NCBI GenBank assembly: GCA_044224925.1
Contig: JBGAJM010000005.1
Location: 62,001 to 126,000 of the forward strand
DNA from: Kapaibacterium sp044224925
GTDB taxonomy: Bacteria; Bacteroidota; Ignavibacteria; Kapaibacteriales; Kapaibacteriaceae
Reading direction: 5' to 3'
DNA length: 64,000 nucleotides
The notes beneath the pieces were generated by a model that was given only the letters and a program-made list of their open reading frames with translations, was not told the origin of the DNA and ran no database searches. The position numbers and the translations under genes are program-made. Shown here in pieces: positions 56,339 to 64,000 of the stretch. Position 1 is the first letter of the stretch. Every line of letters starts with the position of its first letter.

Positions 56339-57001
56339 CTACCCCCTCGCCGCATCCTTCACGCGCCAGAGCCTCCACCAGGGGGTGCCGGGCGACAAAT
56401 GGTGCTCCTGATGATAGCCGAAGAAATAGCAGGTGAGCATGGCCACCAGGTGGTTCCGACGCATCGTCCGAGCATTGTGCGGCAGGGCCGGCTGCTGGGG
56501 CATGCGGTGCGGTCGGTAGGTGCCCACGTAAAAGAGCTGGAAGGAGGAAAGGAAGGCGGGGAGGATCCAGAAGAGCCACAGCTTCGGCTCGGCCACCCAG
56601 ATCTTGAGCACATTGAAGGCCACGGCCATCACCAGCACCTGCGAGATGGTGGCATAACGCCACATGAACGTCAGGTACCACGGAATGAGCTTGTTGGAGG
56701 GGTGATAGTCGGGATCGGCCTGACCATCGGCCGGGTGGGCATGATGCAGGTGGTGGTTCCGGTAGAGCCGACCGTACTGCATGCCGGCATAGAGCAGGGC
56801 GCAGATGGTGCCGATGATGGTGTTGCCGCGCTTGGACCGCACCGCCGTGCCATGCATGGCATCGTGCGCCGTGATGAAGAGCCCGGTGTAGAGGTAAGCG
56901 ATGAAGGCCACTTGCAGTGGAGCCCACCAGGTGATGGGACCGGCGAGGGAAGAGGCGAGGGCCGTGATCCAGAGGGAGGAAATGATGAGGAATGAATACA
57001 T
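56339..57001 (-). CDS. Membrane di-iron carotenoid ketolase (CrtW-like) / fatty-acid desaturase family
   Basis: 220 residues from ATG 57001, four membrane segments. Three His boxes: H-D-A-M-H-G, N-H-H-L-H-H with H-A-H-P-A-D-G-Q-A-D-P-D-Y-H, and F-G-Y-H-Q-E-H-H. The order, spacing and P-D-Y-H extension match beta-carotene 4-ketolase (CrtW), which introduces keto groups to make echinenone/canthaxanthin. A plain fatty-acid desaturase is the alternative; no carotenoid genes are adjacent. Confidence 0.8.
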   Translation of the reverse strand: MYSFLIISSLWITALASSLAGPITWWAPLQVAFIAYLYTGLFITAHDAMHGTAVRSKRGNTIIGTICALLYAGMQYGRLYRNHHLHHAHPADGQADPDYHPSNKLIPWYLTFMWRYATISQVLVMAVAFNVLKIWVAEPKLWLFWILPAFLSSFQLFYVGTYRPHRMPQQPALPHNARTMRRNHLVAMLTCYFFGYHQEHHLSPGTPWWRLWRVKDAARG

Positions 57002-57041
57002 GATCAAGAATACAGAATACGATCAAGAATCAAGAATCAAG
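57002..57041 (+). repeat. RATCAAG/RATACAG heptamer cluster
   Basis: GATCAAG AATACAG AATAC GATCAAG AATCAAG AATCAAG. It starts one base past the ATG of the CrtW-like gene and fills the spacer to the secreted protein gene. The remaining bases to 57129 contain no further feature I can support. Confidence 0.85.
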
Positions 57042-57129
57042 AATCCAATCAGAGAATCAATAAGTGTGTCCGTAGATTGTCAATATCCTACTCTGACATT
57101 CTGACATTTCCCCGATCGCATTCTTGAAC

Positions 57130-58398
57130 ATGTATACTGTATTCCTCGTCCGTTCTTTTCTCTTCCTCCTTGCCACCTTGCCAATGCTTGGGCAGAAGAT
57201 CCTGATCCCGATGGACGTGTCGCAAACGAACCATCTGAAGGCCTATGGGATCACCTACTGGGTGCTGCTCAAGGAAGAGCCGGTGGAGTGGCTGCTGAAC
57301 TATCGGGGTGGATCGTTCCTGATGGACTACTCGGAGGCCACGGCGGCGGAGTGTCGGATACGGGGCGTGATGTTCGACAAGATCGATGGTGCCACGGCCG
57401 TGCAGATCCTGGCGGAAGTGCAGTCGGAGAAGAACAACATGGAAGTGGTGCGACTCGAGAAAGCACCGCGCATTGCCGTCTACGTCCCCCCGGGATTCCG
57501 TCCGTGGGACGATGCCGTGACTTTGGCCATGGAGTATGCCGAGATCAAGTATGAAAAGGTGTGGGACGAGGAAGTGCTGAAGGGCAAACTGTCCGAGTAC
57601 GACTGGTTGCACCTGCACCACGAAGATTTCACCGGACAGTACGGCAAGTTCTATGCGTCGGCGGCCACACAGCCCTGGTACATTCAGCAAGTGGCCTTGC
57701 TCGAGAGCACGGCGCAGAAGCTCGGCTATCGAAAGGTGAGCGAATTGAAGAAGGCCGTGGTGGAGACCATTCGCGACTTCGTGGCCAACGGTGGCTTCAT
57801 GTTCGCCATGTGCAGTGCCACCGACACGTATGATATCGCCCTTGCCGCGGCCGGTGTGGATGTGGTGGAAGAGGTGTTCGACGGCGACCCTGCCGATCCG
57901 CTCTGCAACAAGAAGCTCGACTTCTCGCGCACGTTTGCCTTCCAGAACTTCAGCGTGATCACCGACCCGATGCAGTACGAATACTCGAACATCGATTGCG
58001 ATGCGAACGAGATCCTGGGAGGCGGCGAGGAGAACGACGTGTTCACGCTCTTCGACTTCTCGGCAAAGTACGATCCCGTGCCGACCATGCTCACGCAATG
58101 TCATGTGAACGTCGTCAAAGGCTTCCTCGGTCAAACCACAGCCTACCACAAGAACCTCGTCAAGAAATCCGTGACCATCCTGGGTGAGCGCGACGGCACG
58201 GATCAAGTGCGCTACATCCACGGCAACGTCGGACGGGGAACGTTCACTTGGTATGGTGGCCACGATCCCGAAGACTACCGTCATGCCGTTGGTGACCCGG
58301 CAACGGACCTATCACTTCACCCGAACTCGCCGGGGTATCGGTTGATCTTGAACAACATTTTGTTTCCAGCCGCGAAAAAGAAAAAGCAAAAAACGTAG
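57130..58398 (+). CDS. Conserved secreted protein (family often labelled 'asparagine synthetase B')
   Basis: 422 residues from ATG 57130 with a signal peptide (V-R-S-F-L-F-L-L-A-T-L-P-M-L-G-Q). The opening K-I-L-I-P-M-D-V-S-Q-T-N-H-L-K-A-Y-G-I and L-L-N-Y-R-G-G-S-F-L-M-D are familiar from a Bacteroidota family that databases label asparagine synthetase B. I see no glutaminase or PPi-motif domain of that enzyme here, so the label looks wrong. The C-terminal half contains D-F-V-A-N-G-G-F-M-F and G-G-H-D-P-E-D, reminiscent of glutamine-amidotransferase-like/ThuA folds. Highly basic K-rich end. Role unknown; probably periplasmic. Confidence 0.65.
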   Translation: MYTVFLVRSFLFLLATLPMLGQKILIPMDVSQTNHLKAYGITYWVLLKEEPVEWLLNYRGGSFLMDYSEATAAECRIRGVMFDKIDGATAVQILAEVQSEKNNMEVVRLEKAPRIAVYVPPGFRPWDDAVTLAMEYAEIKYEKVWDEEVLKGKLSEYDWLHLHHEDFTGQYGKFYASAATQPWYIQQVALLESTAQKLGYRKVSELKKAVVETIRDFVANGGFMFAMCSATDTYDIALAAAGVDVVEEVFDGDPADPLCNKKLDFSRTFAFQNFSVITDPMQYEYSNIDCDANEILGGGEENDVFTLFDFSAKYDPVPTMLTQCHVNVVKGFLGQTTAYHKNLVKKSVTILGERDGTDQVRYIHGNVGRGTFTWYGGHDPEDYRHAVGDPATDLSLHPNSPGYRLILNNILFPAAKKKKQKT

Positions 58399-58423
58399 AC
58401 GGCGAGAGGCGCTCGGCCGGCCG

Positions 58424-58431
58424 TATATTCG
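58424..58431 (+). promoter_or_regulatory. -7 box TATATTCG
   Basis: Identical to the metX leader box and ends 4 nt before the ATG at 58436; probable promoter of the two-gene unit that follows. Confidence 0.5.
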
Positions 58432-58435
58432 GGGA

Positions 58436-59467
58436 ATGCGATACATCCTTATTCTCTTGTGTAGCGTTTTCTGTTTGACGACTTCCTGTGTTCAGCAAAA
58501 CACGGGTGAGCATAGCAGGTCCATGTTCTATTGGCGAACAACGTTCAGTATTGATAAGACGGAACGTGCACGTTTGGACGACTTAGGTGTATCGACGCTC
58601 TATGTGCGATATCTCGACGTGAACGGATACCATCTCGAATCGGCGTTCCCACAACAGCCGATCCAAACCGGAAATGAACTTAGGATTCGGGGGCTTTCGA
58701 TCGTGCCAACGGTATTCATCGTGTCGGATGCACTGAGAGATGGTAACGATAGTACTCTTCTTCGTTCATTCGCGATACGACTCATTCGATATATGATGGA
58801 GATCGACTCAGCAGTGCATGTGGCTGCGGGTACTCCGCCGCGATCACACTTCGATCGCGTGCTCCTTGACTATGATTGGACGCCGAACACGCGAAAGGAC
58901 TACTTCCGCTTGCTGCGAATTGTCCAGGAGTTGCTACCAACAACATCTGTTGAGTCTACGATCCGACTCTGGCAATACCACAACCCATCGCTTGCAGGAG
59001 TTCCGCCCGTGAAGCGTGGCATTCTCATGTGCTACAACATGGAGTCGTATAGTGATCCCTGGGCAACGAATGCAGTTGCGTCCATCGAGCGATTCAAACA
59101 ATTCGTGACCCCCAAAGCAGCCAAATCATATCCTGTGGCACTCGATATTGCCTATCCGATATTCCGTCAATCTGTCCACTTGTCTCGAAACGACGCATGG
59201 TACTCCGGCGGGATCTTGTACACGGGACTGTCAGTTGGTCGTCACGTGATCCTGTCAGACACAATTATCAATAATAGGCACATCGATTCTCTTGATGTGA
59301 TCCGCGTCGATGGTGGAACTCCTGACGTGCTCAATGCAATGCACGACCATGTAGCTCGGACCATTCCGAATGATCGCATTGTCGGTATAACGCTCTTTGC
59401 CTTCGATACGGTGGAGATCGATCGAATCGGCGTTGGTACACTGCACCGCATACTGTCAGAGCAATGA
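58436..59467 (+). CDS. Lipoprotein with glycoside-hydrolase-like (DUF3142-type?) barrel
   Basis: 343 residues, lipobox T-T-S-C near residue 18. The mature part starts F-Y-W-R-T-T-F-S-I-D and continues L-G-V-S-T-L-Y-V-R-Y-L-D-V, then F-D-R-V-L-L-D-Y-D-W-T, G-I-L-M-C-Y-N-M-E and Y-P-V-A-L-D-I-A-Y-P. This strand order resembles TIM-barrel hydrolase-like families with acidic residues at strand ends (D-Y-D-W). The exact family is uncertain. Codon choice here looks less GC-biased than in neighbours. Overlaps the next gene by 4 bp, forming a two-gene unit. Confidence 0.65.
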   Translation: MRYILILLCSVFCLTTSCVQQNTGEHSRSMFYWRTTFSIDKTERARLDDLGVSTLYVRYLDVNGYHLESAFPQQPIQTGNELRIRGLSIVPTVFIVSDALRDGNDSTLLRSFAIRLIRYMMEIDSAVHVAAGTPPRSHFDRVLLDYDWTPNTRKDYFRLLRIVQELLPTTSVESTIRLWQYHNPSLAGVPPVKRGILMCYNMESYSDPWATNAVASIERFKQFVTPKAAKSYPVALDIAYPIFRQSVHLSRNDAWYSGGILYTGLSVGRHVILSDTIINNRHIDSLDVIRVDGGTPDVLNAMHDHVARTIPNDRIVGITLFAFDTVEIDRIGVGTLHRILSEQ

Positions 59468-61734
59468 TCAAGCGAATTGTCGTGTCATTTGCACTCTTCT
59501 TGCTTTTGCAGGTGGAATTGCCTTCATGCGTTGAAGTGTTCACCAGAGCCAACATGCAGTTGCTCCTTACAACCGGTAGTATTCGAGATCTGGAAGATCT
59601 TCGCGCCTGGTTCTTTACGTGGAGCTACGATAGGAGTGTCACTTCGTACGACCCATCAGGTAAGGACGCATCGGCCAACGTTGATGACTGGATGAAGGTG
59701 CTAGGATCTTCTGTGCGGAGAAAGGACGTAGAGACGATCTTGTATGGAACGGCTCCCGAGGAGTTCTTCGCTGTGATGTATGGCAGATCTGGACCTGCAC
59801 GATACTCTGACAATTCCTTCATTACCTATGTGTTGAAGCCGGAGAACGTCCACGTGTTGAACTACATCATGTTGGCGAAGGAGATGGAACGTTTGGAGTT
59901 GAGCTCCACGTGGGTGTACAATCTTGAACAACACTACACGACAGTTCGTGGCCTGCTGGAGAAGGGACTCTCGAAAAGAATGCCCACGTGGTTGCGTCAG
60001 CGATACATCTATCAGTGGTTGCGCGCATACCCAGTGGATTCGAACGTCGTACGGTTGCTCGATCGCGAGATCTGTCATGGAAAACCATCATCGACCATCC
60101 ATCGGTGGATACTCCTTCGGTACGCTCAGGCATTGAATGCTGTGCACCGACCTGTCGATGCGAATCTCGCGCTGTGTGAAGTGTTCGATCACTGCCCGAC
60201 GAAGCGCCGACGTGCTTTGCAATTGTTCAATACGGACAATGCCTCTCTCGAGCAGACGTTCGCAAGAGCATCACGTAAGGAGCGAGTCTTGTTGCTCACC
60301 ATGGTCGCAATGCGTGATCCGAGCTCTAGAATGGTCGATGTGCGTCGGGTGTACCGCTTAGATCGCACGTCTCGGTATTGGCTGTTCCTTGCAACTAGGG
60401 AGCTCAACAAGCTGGAGGACTATCTCAGTGGTAGCTGCGATGATGAGACTCGTACGTTGGATCTGCGTCGTGTCCGCGAACTGGAGTCTTTTCTGGCTTC
60501 GACCTTGCCAACAGGCAATGCAGAGTGGAATTGCCATATCGGGTTAATGCTTGCACAGTGCGCCACACTTCGCCATGATCACGATGAGGCGTACAGGCGA
60601 CTTACATCGATCAAACACCGTCCGACTCCGGCGCTTGAATATCAATTTTCAACCATTCTCGCCTTCCATAACATCGCTACCCACAGGATCCATGGTCGGG
60701 CCGATGCAGAACGTTTGGCGTCGCTCTTGAAAGCGCTTCAACGCCAGCCGGTACAATCGTCCGATACAACGTCGAAATGGGTAGTTGCTTCACTGGCCCA
60801 ACTAGCATCTTCTGCCTATACGAGGCGTGGGAGTTATGCGTTGGCTGCGCTGTATAGCACGTTTGGACCAACCCGCGATTGGATCGGAATTTGGGAGCCG
60901 GTCATGTCGTCAACGATGCTAAAAGAGGTTCTCTCCATCCTAGAGAGCGACACACTTCCAATGGTTCGGGAGTTCTTGAAGAGTGGAAGTCCCCCTTCAG
61001 TGAAAGATGTTCACGAATTGTTGTCTCGAGCATACAGTGCTGAGGGGCGATTTACAGAAGCAGCTGCGTCAGCAAGAGTGTGGGAGAATGGGCTCGATTA
61101 TGGAGGCACGTTCATTTCCGACATCAATGAACTTGACCCGTTCTATCCTCGGTGGGTCGGTAAACGTCGTACTGGCATCAAGCGATGGAAAGCATCTGTG
61201 CTGTATGATAGTCTTGCCAGATTAGAACGCATGGGAACCATGGAGAACACAAGTGCGAGATTGTTGTTGAACCGTGCTCATGCGTTGTATAGTACAACAT
61301 ACTTTGGCAGCGCATGGTACCTGTCGAGGATGACACGACGGGACGAGTTGTATTCCGAACGTGCGTTCCCATTCTGGCCATCGTTGTTTTGCAGCTCGCT
61401 GCCACCAATGACAGTGGCAACAACGTATGGAGGCTCGAACAAAGACTACTATTTGTTAGAACGCTCAATCAGCGCCTATCAAAGAGCGAGAAGCGCTGCC
61501 ACGTCGACCGAAGAGCGCAGTGAAGCCGAGTTCATGCTAGCATTGTGCGAAGAGAACCGCAATGCATTTCTTCGGGATGCTCCAGGGCGGTACTCTCACC
61601 ATTGGCCGACCAAGAGTAATGACCACGCGGCATTTAGGTCGTACTATCGACGATACGGCAACACCGAGTTTGCGAAACGCAGCTTTTGCCCTCTCCTTGC
61701 GGAATACACACACTGGTCGTATGCACGGAGGTAA
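59464..61734 (+). CDS. Large secreted helical (TPR-like) protein of unknown function
   Basis: 756 residues with a signal peptide (I-V-V-S-F-A-L-F-L-L-L-Q-V-E-L-P-S-C); the Cys at about residue 19-20 may even be a lipidation site. The mature protein is mainly helical with Arg/Leu-rich helix pairs (A-L-N-A-V-H-R-P-V-D-A-N-L-A-L-C-E-V-F, R-A-Y-S-A-E-G-R-F-T-E-A-A-A-S-A), suggesting tetratricopeptide-like repeats. No recognised domain. It starts inside the stop of the lipoprotein gene, so the two proteins probably act together, for example as a surface-associated hydrolase with its partner (inference). Codon use deviates from the surrounding genes. Confidence 0.6.
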   Translation: MIKRIVVSFALFLLLQVELPSCVEVFTRANMQLLLTTGSIRDLEDLRAWFFTWSYDRSVTSYDPSGKDASANVDDWMKVLGSSVRRKDVETILYGTAPEEFFAVMYGRSGPARYSDNSFITYVLKPENVHVLNYIMLAKEMERLELSSTWVYNLEQHYTTVRGLLEKGLSKRMPTWLRQRYIYQWLRAYPVDSNVVRLLDREICHGKPSSTIHRWILLRYAQALNAVHRPVDANLALCEVFDHCPTKRRRALQLFNTDNASLEQTFARASRKERVLLLTMVAMRDPSSRMVDVRRVYRLDRTSRYWLFLATRELNKLEDYLSGSCDDETRTLDLRRVRELESFLASTLPTGNAEWNCHIGLMLAQCATLRHDHDEAYRRLTSIKHRPTPALEYQFSTILAFHNIATHRIHGRADAERLASLLKALQRQPVQSSDTTSKWVVASLAQLASSAYTRRGSYALAALYSTFGPTRDWIGIWEPVMSSTMLKEVLSILESDTLPMVREFLKSGSPPSVKDVHELLSRAYSAEGRFTEAAASARVWENGLDYGGTFISDINELDPFYPRWVGKRRTGIKRWKASVLYDSLARLERMGTMENTSARLLLNRAHALYSTTYFGSAWYLSRMTRRDELYSERAFPFWPSLFCSSLPPMTVATTYGGSNKDYYLLERSISAYQRARSAATSTEERSEAEFMLALCEENRNAFLRDAPGRYSHHWPTKSNDHAAFRSYYRRYGNTEFAKRSFCPLLAEYTHWSYARR

Positions 61735-61755
61735 GTACGCTTTGTGCCGTCCATG

Positions 61756-62895
61756 TTACTCCTCCGATCGATTGACCATCGCGCCTAGTAAGACGTGCGC
61801 TCCTTCGGTTACCACAGATGTCGAACGTAGGTCTTCCTGCGTGAGGAGCTCGGTCCAACCGTTGGTTGTGGCGCCTACCTCAACGGGGATGCGACGATAC
61901 GTATTGCCACCGGTATGGGCAAATATGTAGTGCTTGCCTTGGTAGAGTACCACAGATGCTTCGGGCACGCAAAGCCCACGGTGAGCATCGACGGTGATGG
62001 AGGCCGTGAGCGACGTGCCCGGGATGAGCGATGGGTCGGTTGCATCGAAGTGGCCGTGCACGGTCACGGTGCGGTCGGCATCGACCTCTTTGCCAACGAG
62101 GTGGACATGACCTGCATAGGACTTCGAGGGATCGTCATTGAGCGTGGCGGTGAGTCGCTGCTCTGCATGCACATGCATCACGTCCTTCTCGAAGACGCGC
62201 ATCTCGATGTGCATATGGTCAGTGTCCATGATGTCGATCATCACGGTGTTGGGCGCCACATGCTGTCCGTTGTTGACGTTCATCGACGAAACATATCCGG
62301 GGATAGGAGCACGAATGGGCACCGTGCGAGAGATGGCCGACTCCTTGAGCAATGCAGCATCGATGCCGATGAGGGCAAGCTTCTCACGAAGGGAGGCGAG
62401 TTCGACGCGTGCATTCTTCACATCGGCCGTTGCGCGCTCGAAGGTCTTCGCTGCGTTCACGTTGTTGGCCGCAAGCGTTTGCTGACGTTTGTATTCTGCC
62501 TCGAGCACATCGAGCGAATTGCGCGTCTGCAGATAGTTCTGCTGCAACGTCACGAACTCCACGTTCTCGATCGAACCGATCACGTCACCCTTGTGCACGT
62601 GATCGCCCGGCAACACACTCACCGAGCGGATCGTGCCGCCAAACGGTGCTGTGATCGAACTGTGGAACTGTGGCGGGACATGCAGCATGCCTTGCACCCG
62701 AAGGGCCGACGTGAGGTCGCGCACTTCGGCACGACCGGTACGGATCTTCGCCGTGGCAGCTTGCGCGGCCGTGATGGTGACGGAATTGCCCTTGCCGGCC
62801 GCGGCCGCCTCGGCAGCAGGCGTCTCCTGCTTCGACGAACATGCGGCAAGGAAGAGAAGGGCGGCAGGGAGGAGCGTGATGGTGAGGGTTTTCAT
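61756..62895 (-). CDS. RND efflux periplasmic adaptor (CusB/CzcB/HlyD family), lipoprotein
   Basis: 379 residues from ATG 62895. Lipobox L-A-A-C near residue 18, Ala/Gly-rich linker, then membrane-fusion-protein core: Barrel-sandwich start G-M-L-H-V-P-P-Q-F-H-S-S-I-T-A-P-F-G-G-T with V-L-P-G-D-H-V-H-K-G-D-V-I-G, a coiled hairpin (L-Q-T-R-N-S-L-D-V-L-E-A-E-Y-K-R-Q), then beta-barrel R-A-P-I-P-G-Y-V. His/Asp-rich patches near the end (D-T-D-H-M-H-I-E) fit metal-efflux adaptors. Lies 4 bp after the TolC-like gene, so it is part of a Cus/Czc-type tripartite exporter. Confidence 0.9.
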   Translation of the reverse strand: MKTLTITLLPAALLFLAACSSKQETPAAEAAAAGKGNSVTITAAQAATAKIRTGRAEVRDLTSALRVQGMLHVPPQFHSSITAPFGGTIRSVSVLPGDHVHKGDVIGSIENVEFVTLQQNYLQTRNSLDVLEAEYKRQQTLAANNVNAAKTFERATADVKNARVELASLREKLALIGIDAALLKESAISRTVPIRAPIPGYVSSMNVNNGQHVAPNTVMIDIMDTDHMHIEMRVFEKDVMHVHAEQRLTATLNDDPSKSYAGHVHLVGKEVDADRTVTVHGHFDATDPSLIPGTSLTASITVDAHRGLCVPEASVVLYQGKHYIFAHTGGNTYRRIPVEVGATTNGWTELLTQEDLRSTSVVTEGAHVLLGAMVNRSEE

Positions 62896-62899
62896 GGGA

Positions 62900-64000
62900 T
62901 CAGTTGACGAGTGTTTGGAGTTCGATCACGACAAGGTTGTACCGATAGATGGCGTCGATGGCATTCTGACGCACCGTGAGCGATCGCAAGAGAGCGGTCT
63001 GATGTTCGAGGTAGCCGATCTCTCCAGCTTGATAGGCTCGAAGTGATTGTTGCTGGAGCAATGCGGCATCGGGCAGCGCTCGGTCAAGGTAGAACCGCGT
63101 CATCTCGTAGAGCGAGGCCACCTCGGCACGACGTTGCCGTATGCGCTCTGTAAGGCTCCATGTTTCCACGTGCTGTTGTTCGCGCGCGAATTGTTGCTGC
63201 AGATCGGCCTGTTGCGAGCGAGCGGCCACCGGACCGAACCAGAGCGGTAGTTCGAGGCCGACGGTGAAGCCCTGGAATCGAGCACCGGCGCCATAGTATT
63301 GATCGACGCCGTTGATGTTCTGCACGCCGATGAGCGATTGGTTGAAGTAGCCCAACGAGATGTCGGGCCAGTAGCGCGAGGTCTCGACATTCGTTGCTTC
63401 TTCGGCCACCTGCACTTGCTTTTCGAGCAGACCAACGATGGGCTTTGCCAACGTTGTGTCGGTGGGTGCCTGGAATGGCGTGAGCACAGAGTCCGCTGCC
63501 GTCACGCTCGTGTCCGATGTGATGAGCAAGCGAAGGTCGTTGTTCGCACTGCGAATGTCCTGCTCGAGTTGTCGTCCCTGCATGCGCACTTCGGCGAGTT
63601 GGGTCTCGGTGGACACGCGCGCCATCATGGGTGTTTCGCCGACGCGCTCGCGTAAACGCGCAACGGTAGCCGACGTGTCGAGCAAGGCCTCTTGTTCGGC
63701 AAGGATGGTGCGATGTGCACGAAGCATCACGATGCGTTCGTACGCGCGCTCCACTTCTGCGCGGATCTGACGCTCCGTGAGCACGCTCTGTGCACGTGCC
63801 TCGTCGGTGCGGGCGGCAGCCAAGGCATGTTGCGACGAAAGGACGGTGGGGAATGGAATGGTCTGACCGATCGTGAGGTTGTTGTCGTAGTTCGTCGAGT
63901 TGTACTGCCCGCCCATGTACTGCACGGTGGTCTTGCCAAGGTCGACGGCCGCTCCCTGCAACGCATCCAGTTGTGCCACGGTGGAGCGCGAGAGACGGAC
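62900..64000 (-). CDS. TolC-family outer-membrane efflux domain (partial, runs off the window)
   Basis: 367 residues visible with no start codon forced; the frame is open to base 64000. TolC features: long amphipathic helices with R-A-E-V-E-R-A-Y-E-R-I-V and an A-R-L-R-E-R-V-G-E-T stretch, strands I-G-Q-T-I-P-F-P-T-V-L and L-E-L-P-L-W-F-G-P-V. In many Bacteroidota such a domain is fused to the C-terminus of CusA/CzcA RND pumps, and the visible order (I-G-Q-T-I-P-F-P-T-V early) fits that. Alternatively a separate CusC. Neighbour CusB follows. Confidence 0.85.
   Translation of the reverse strand, partial: VRLSRSTVAQLDALQGAAVDLGKTTVQYMGGQYNSTNYDNNLTIGQTIPFPTVLSSQHALAAARTDEARAQSVLTERQIRAEVERAYERIVMLRAHRTILAEQEALLDTSATVARLRERVGETPMMARVSTETQLAEVRMQGRQLEQDIRSANNDLRLLITSDTSVTAADSVLTPFQAPTDTTLAKPIVGLLEKQVQVAEEATNVETSRYWPDISLGYFNQSLIGVQNINGVDQYYGAGARFQGFTVGLELPLWFGPVAARSQQADLQQQFAREQQHVETWSLTERIRQRRAEVASLYEMTRFYLDRALPDAALLQQQSLRAYQAGEIGYLEHQTALLRSLTVRQNAIDAIYRYNLVVIELQTLVN

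Overview
The window is about 64 kb of one bacterial chromosome with moderately high GC. The organism looks like a member of the Bacteroidota/Chlorobiota (FCB) assemblage, probably a Kapabacteria-like lineage (inference; no rRNA is present to test it). The reasons are: several secreted proteins end in type IX secretion (Por/T9SS)-like C-terminal domains; promoter -7 boxes resemble the Bacteroidota TAnnTTTG consensus and often lie only 3-8 nt before the start codon; and several families are typical of that group (eukaryotic-type NADP-IDH, CrtW-like ketolase, the secreted family often mislabelled 'asparagine synthetase B').

Layout. 1-1.2 kb: end of queE and a PD40 propeller protein. 1.2-5.7 kb (minus): an ECF sigma factor, a membrane-anchored anti-sigma-like protein with a T9SS-like tail, and a VIT/VWA/TPR/DUF2135 surface protein. 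5.9-9.3 kb: lipoprotein, tRNA-Ser, a 3-hydroxyanthranilate dioxygenase/ACMSD pair and an SDR. 9.3-13 kb: a cluster of DnaA boxes leading into ftsQ-ftsA-ftsZ and a strong terminator. 13-20 kb: UMF1-type MFS transporter, agmatinase, dapD, then metX-hom preceded by a methionine-rich leader peptide and a terminator/antiterminator, followed by a DUF1801 protein and a thioesterase. 20-30 kb: RGG-tailed DEAD-box helicase, a propeller T9SS protein with a GT-C mannosyltransferase and two BamE-like lipoproteins, a CoA-binding protein, an MbnH/MbnP-like copper pair and a TMEM175-like channel. 30-44 kb: T9SS protein, unknown helical protein, CopA, DUF2339 protein, IDH, ABC exporter, GNAT, an ArsR-AHSA1-VOC unit and ThpR. 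44-55 kb: a 44-aa membrane microprotein, more propeller/T9SS proteins, a serine hydrolase, a secreted intradiol dioxygenase, an alpha/beta hydrolase broken by one TAG codon, a VF530-type protein, a cupin and tRNA-Arg. 55-64 kb: Smg-YbeY-unknown unit, CrtW-like protein, three secreted or lipoprotein unknowns, and a CusB/TolC metal-efflux unit running off the end.

How the genes fit together. Copper handling recurs (CopA, MbnP/MbnH, CusB/TolC). Cell-surface secretion through T9SS is the other theme. The most interesting element is the leader of metX-hom. It encodes a 36-codon peptide with nine Met and four Cys codons. Codons 29-31 are perfectly complementary to the ascending arm of an intrinsic terminator just upstream of metX. 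This is the architecture of ribosome-mediated transcription attenuation responding to methionine.

Two families of heptanucleotide repeats (AGTGACR and RATCAAG/RATACAG) decorate gene ends and spacers. Many convergent genes overlap at their 3' ends by 10-20 bp. All functional calls rest on sequence reading alone, without database searches.
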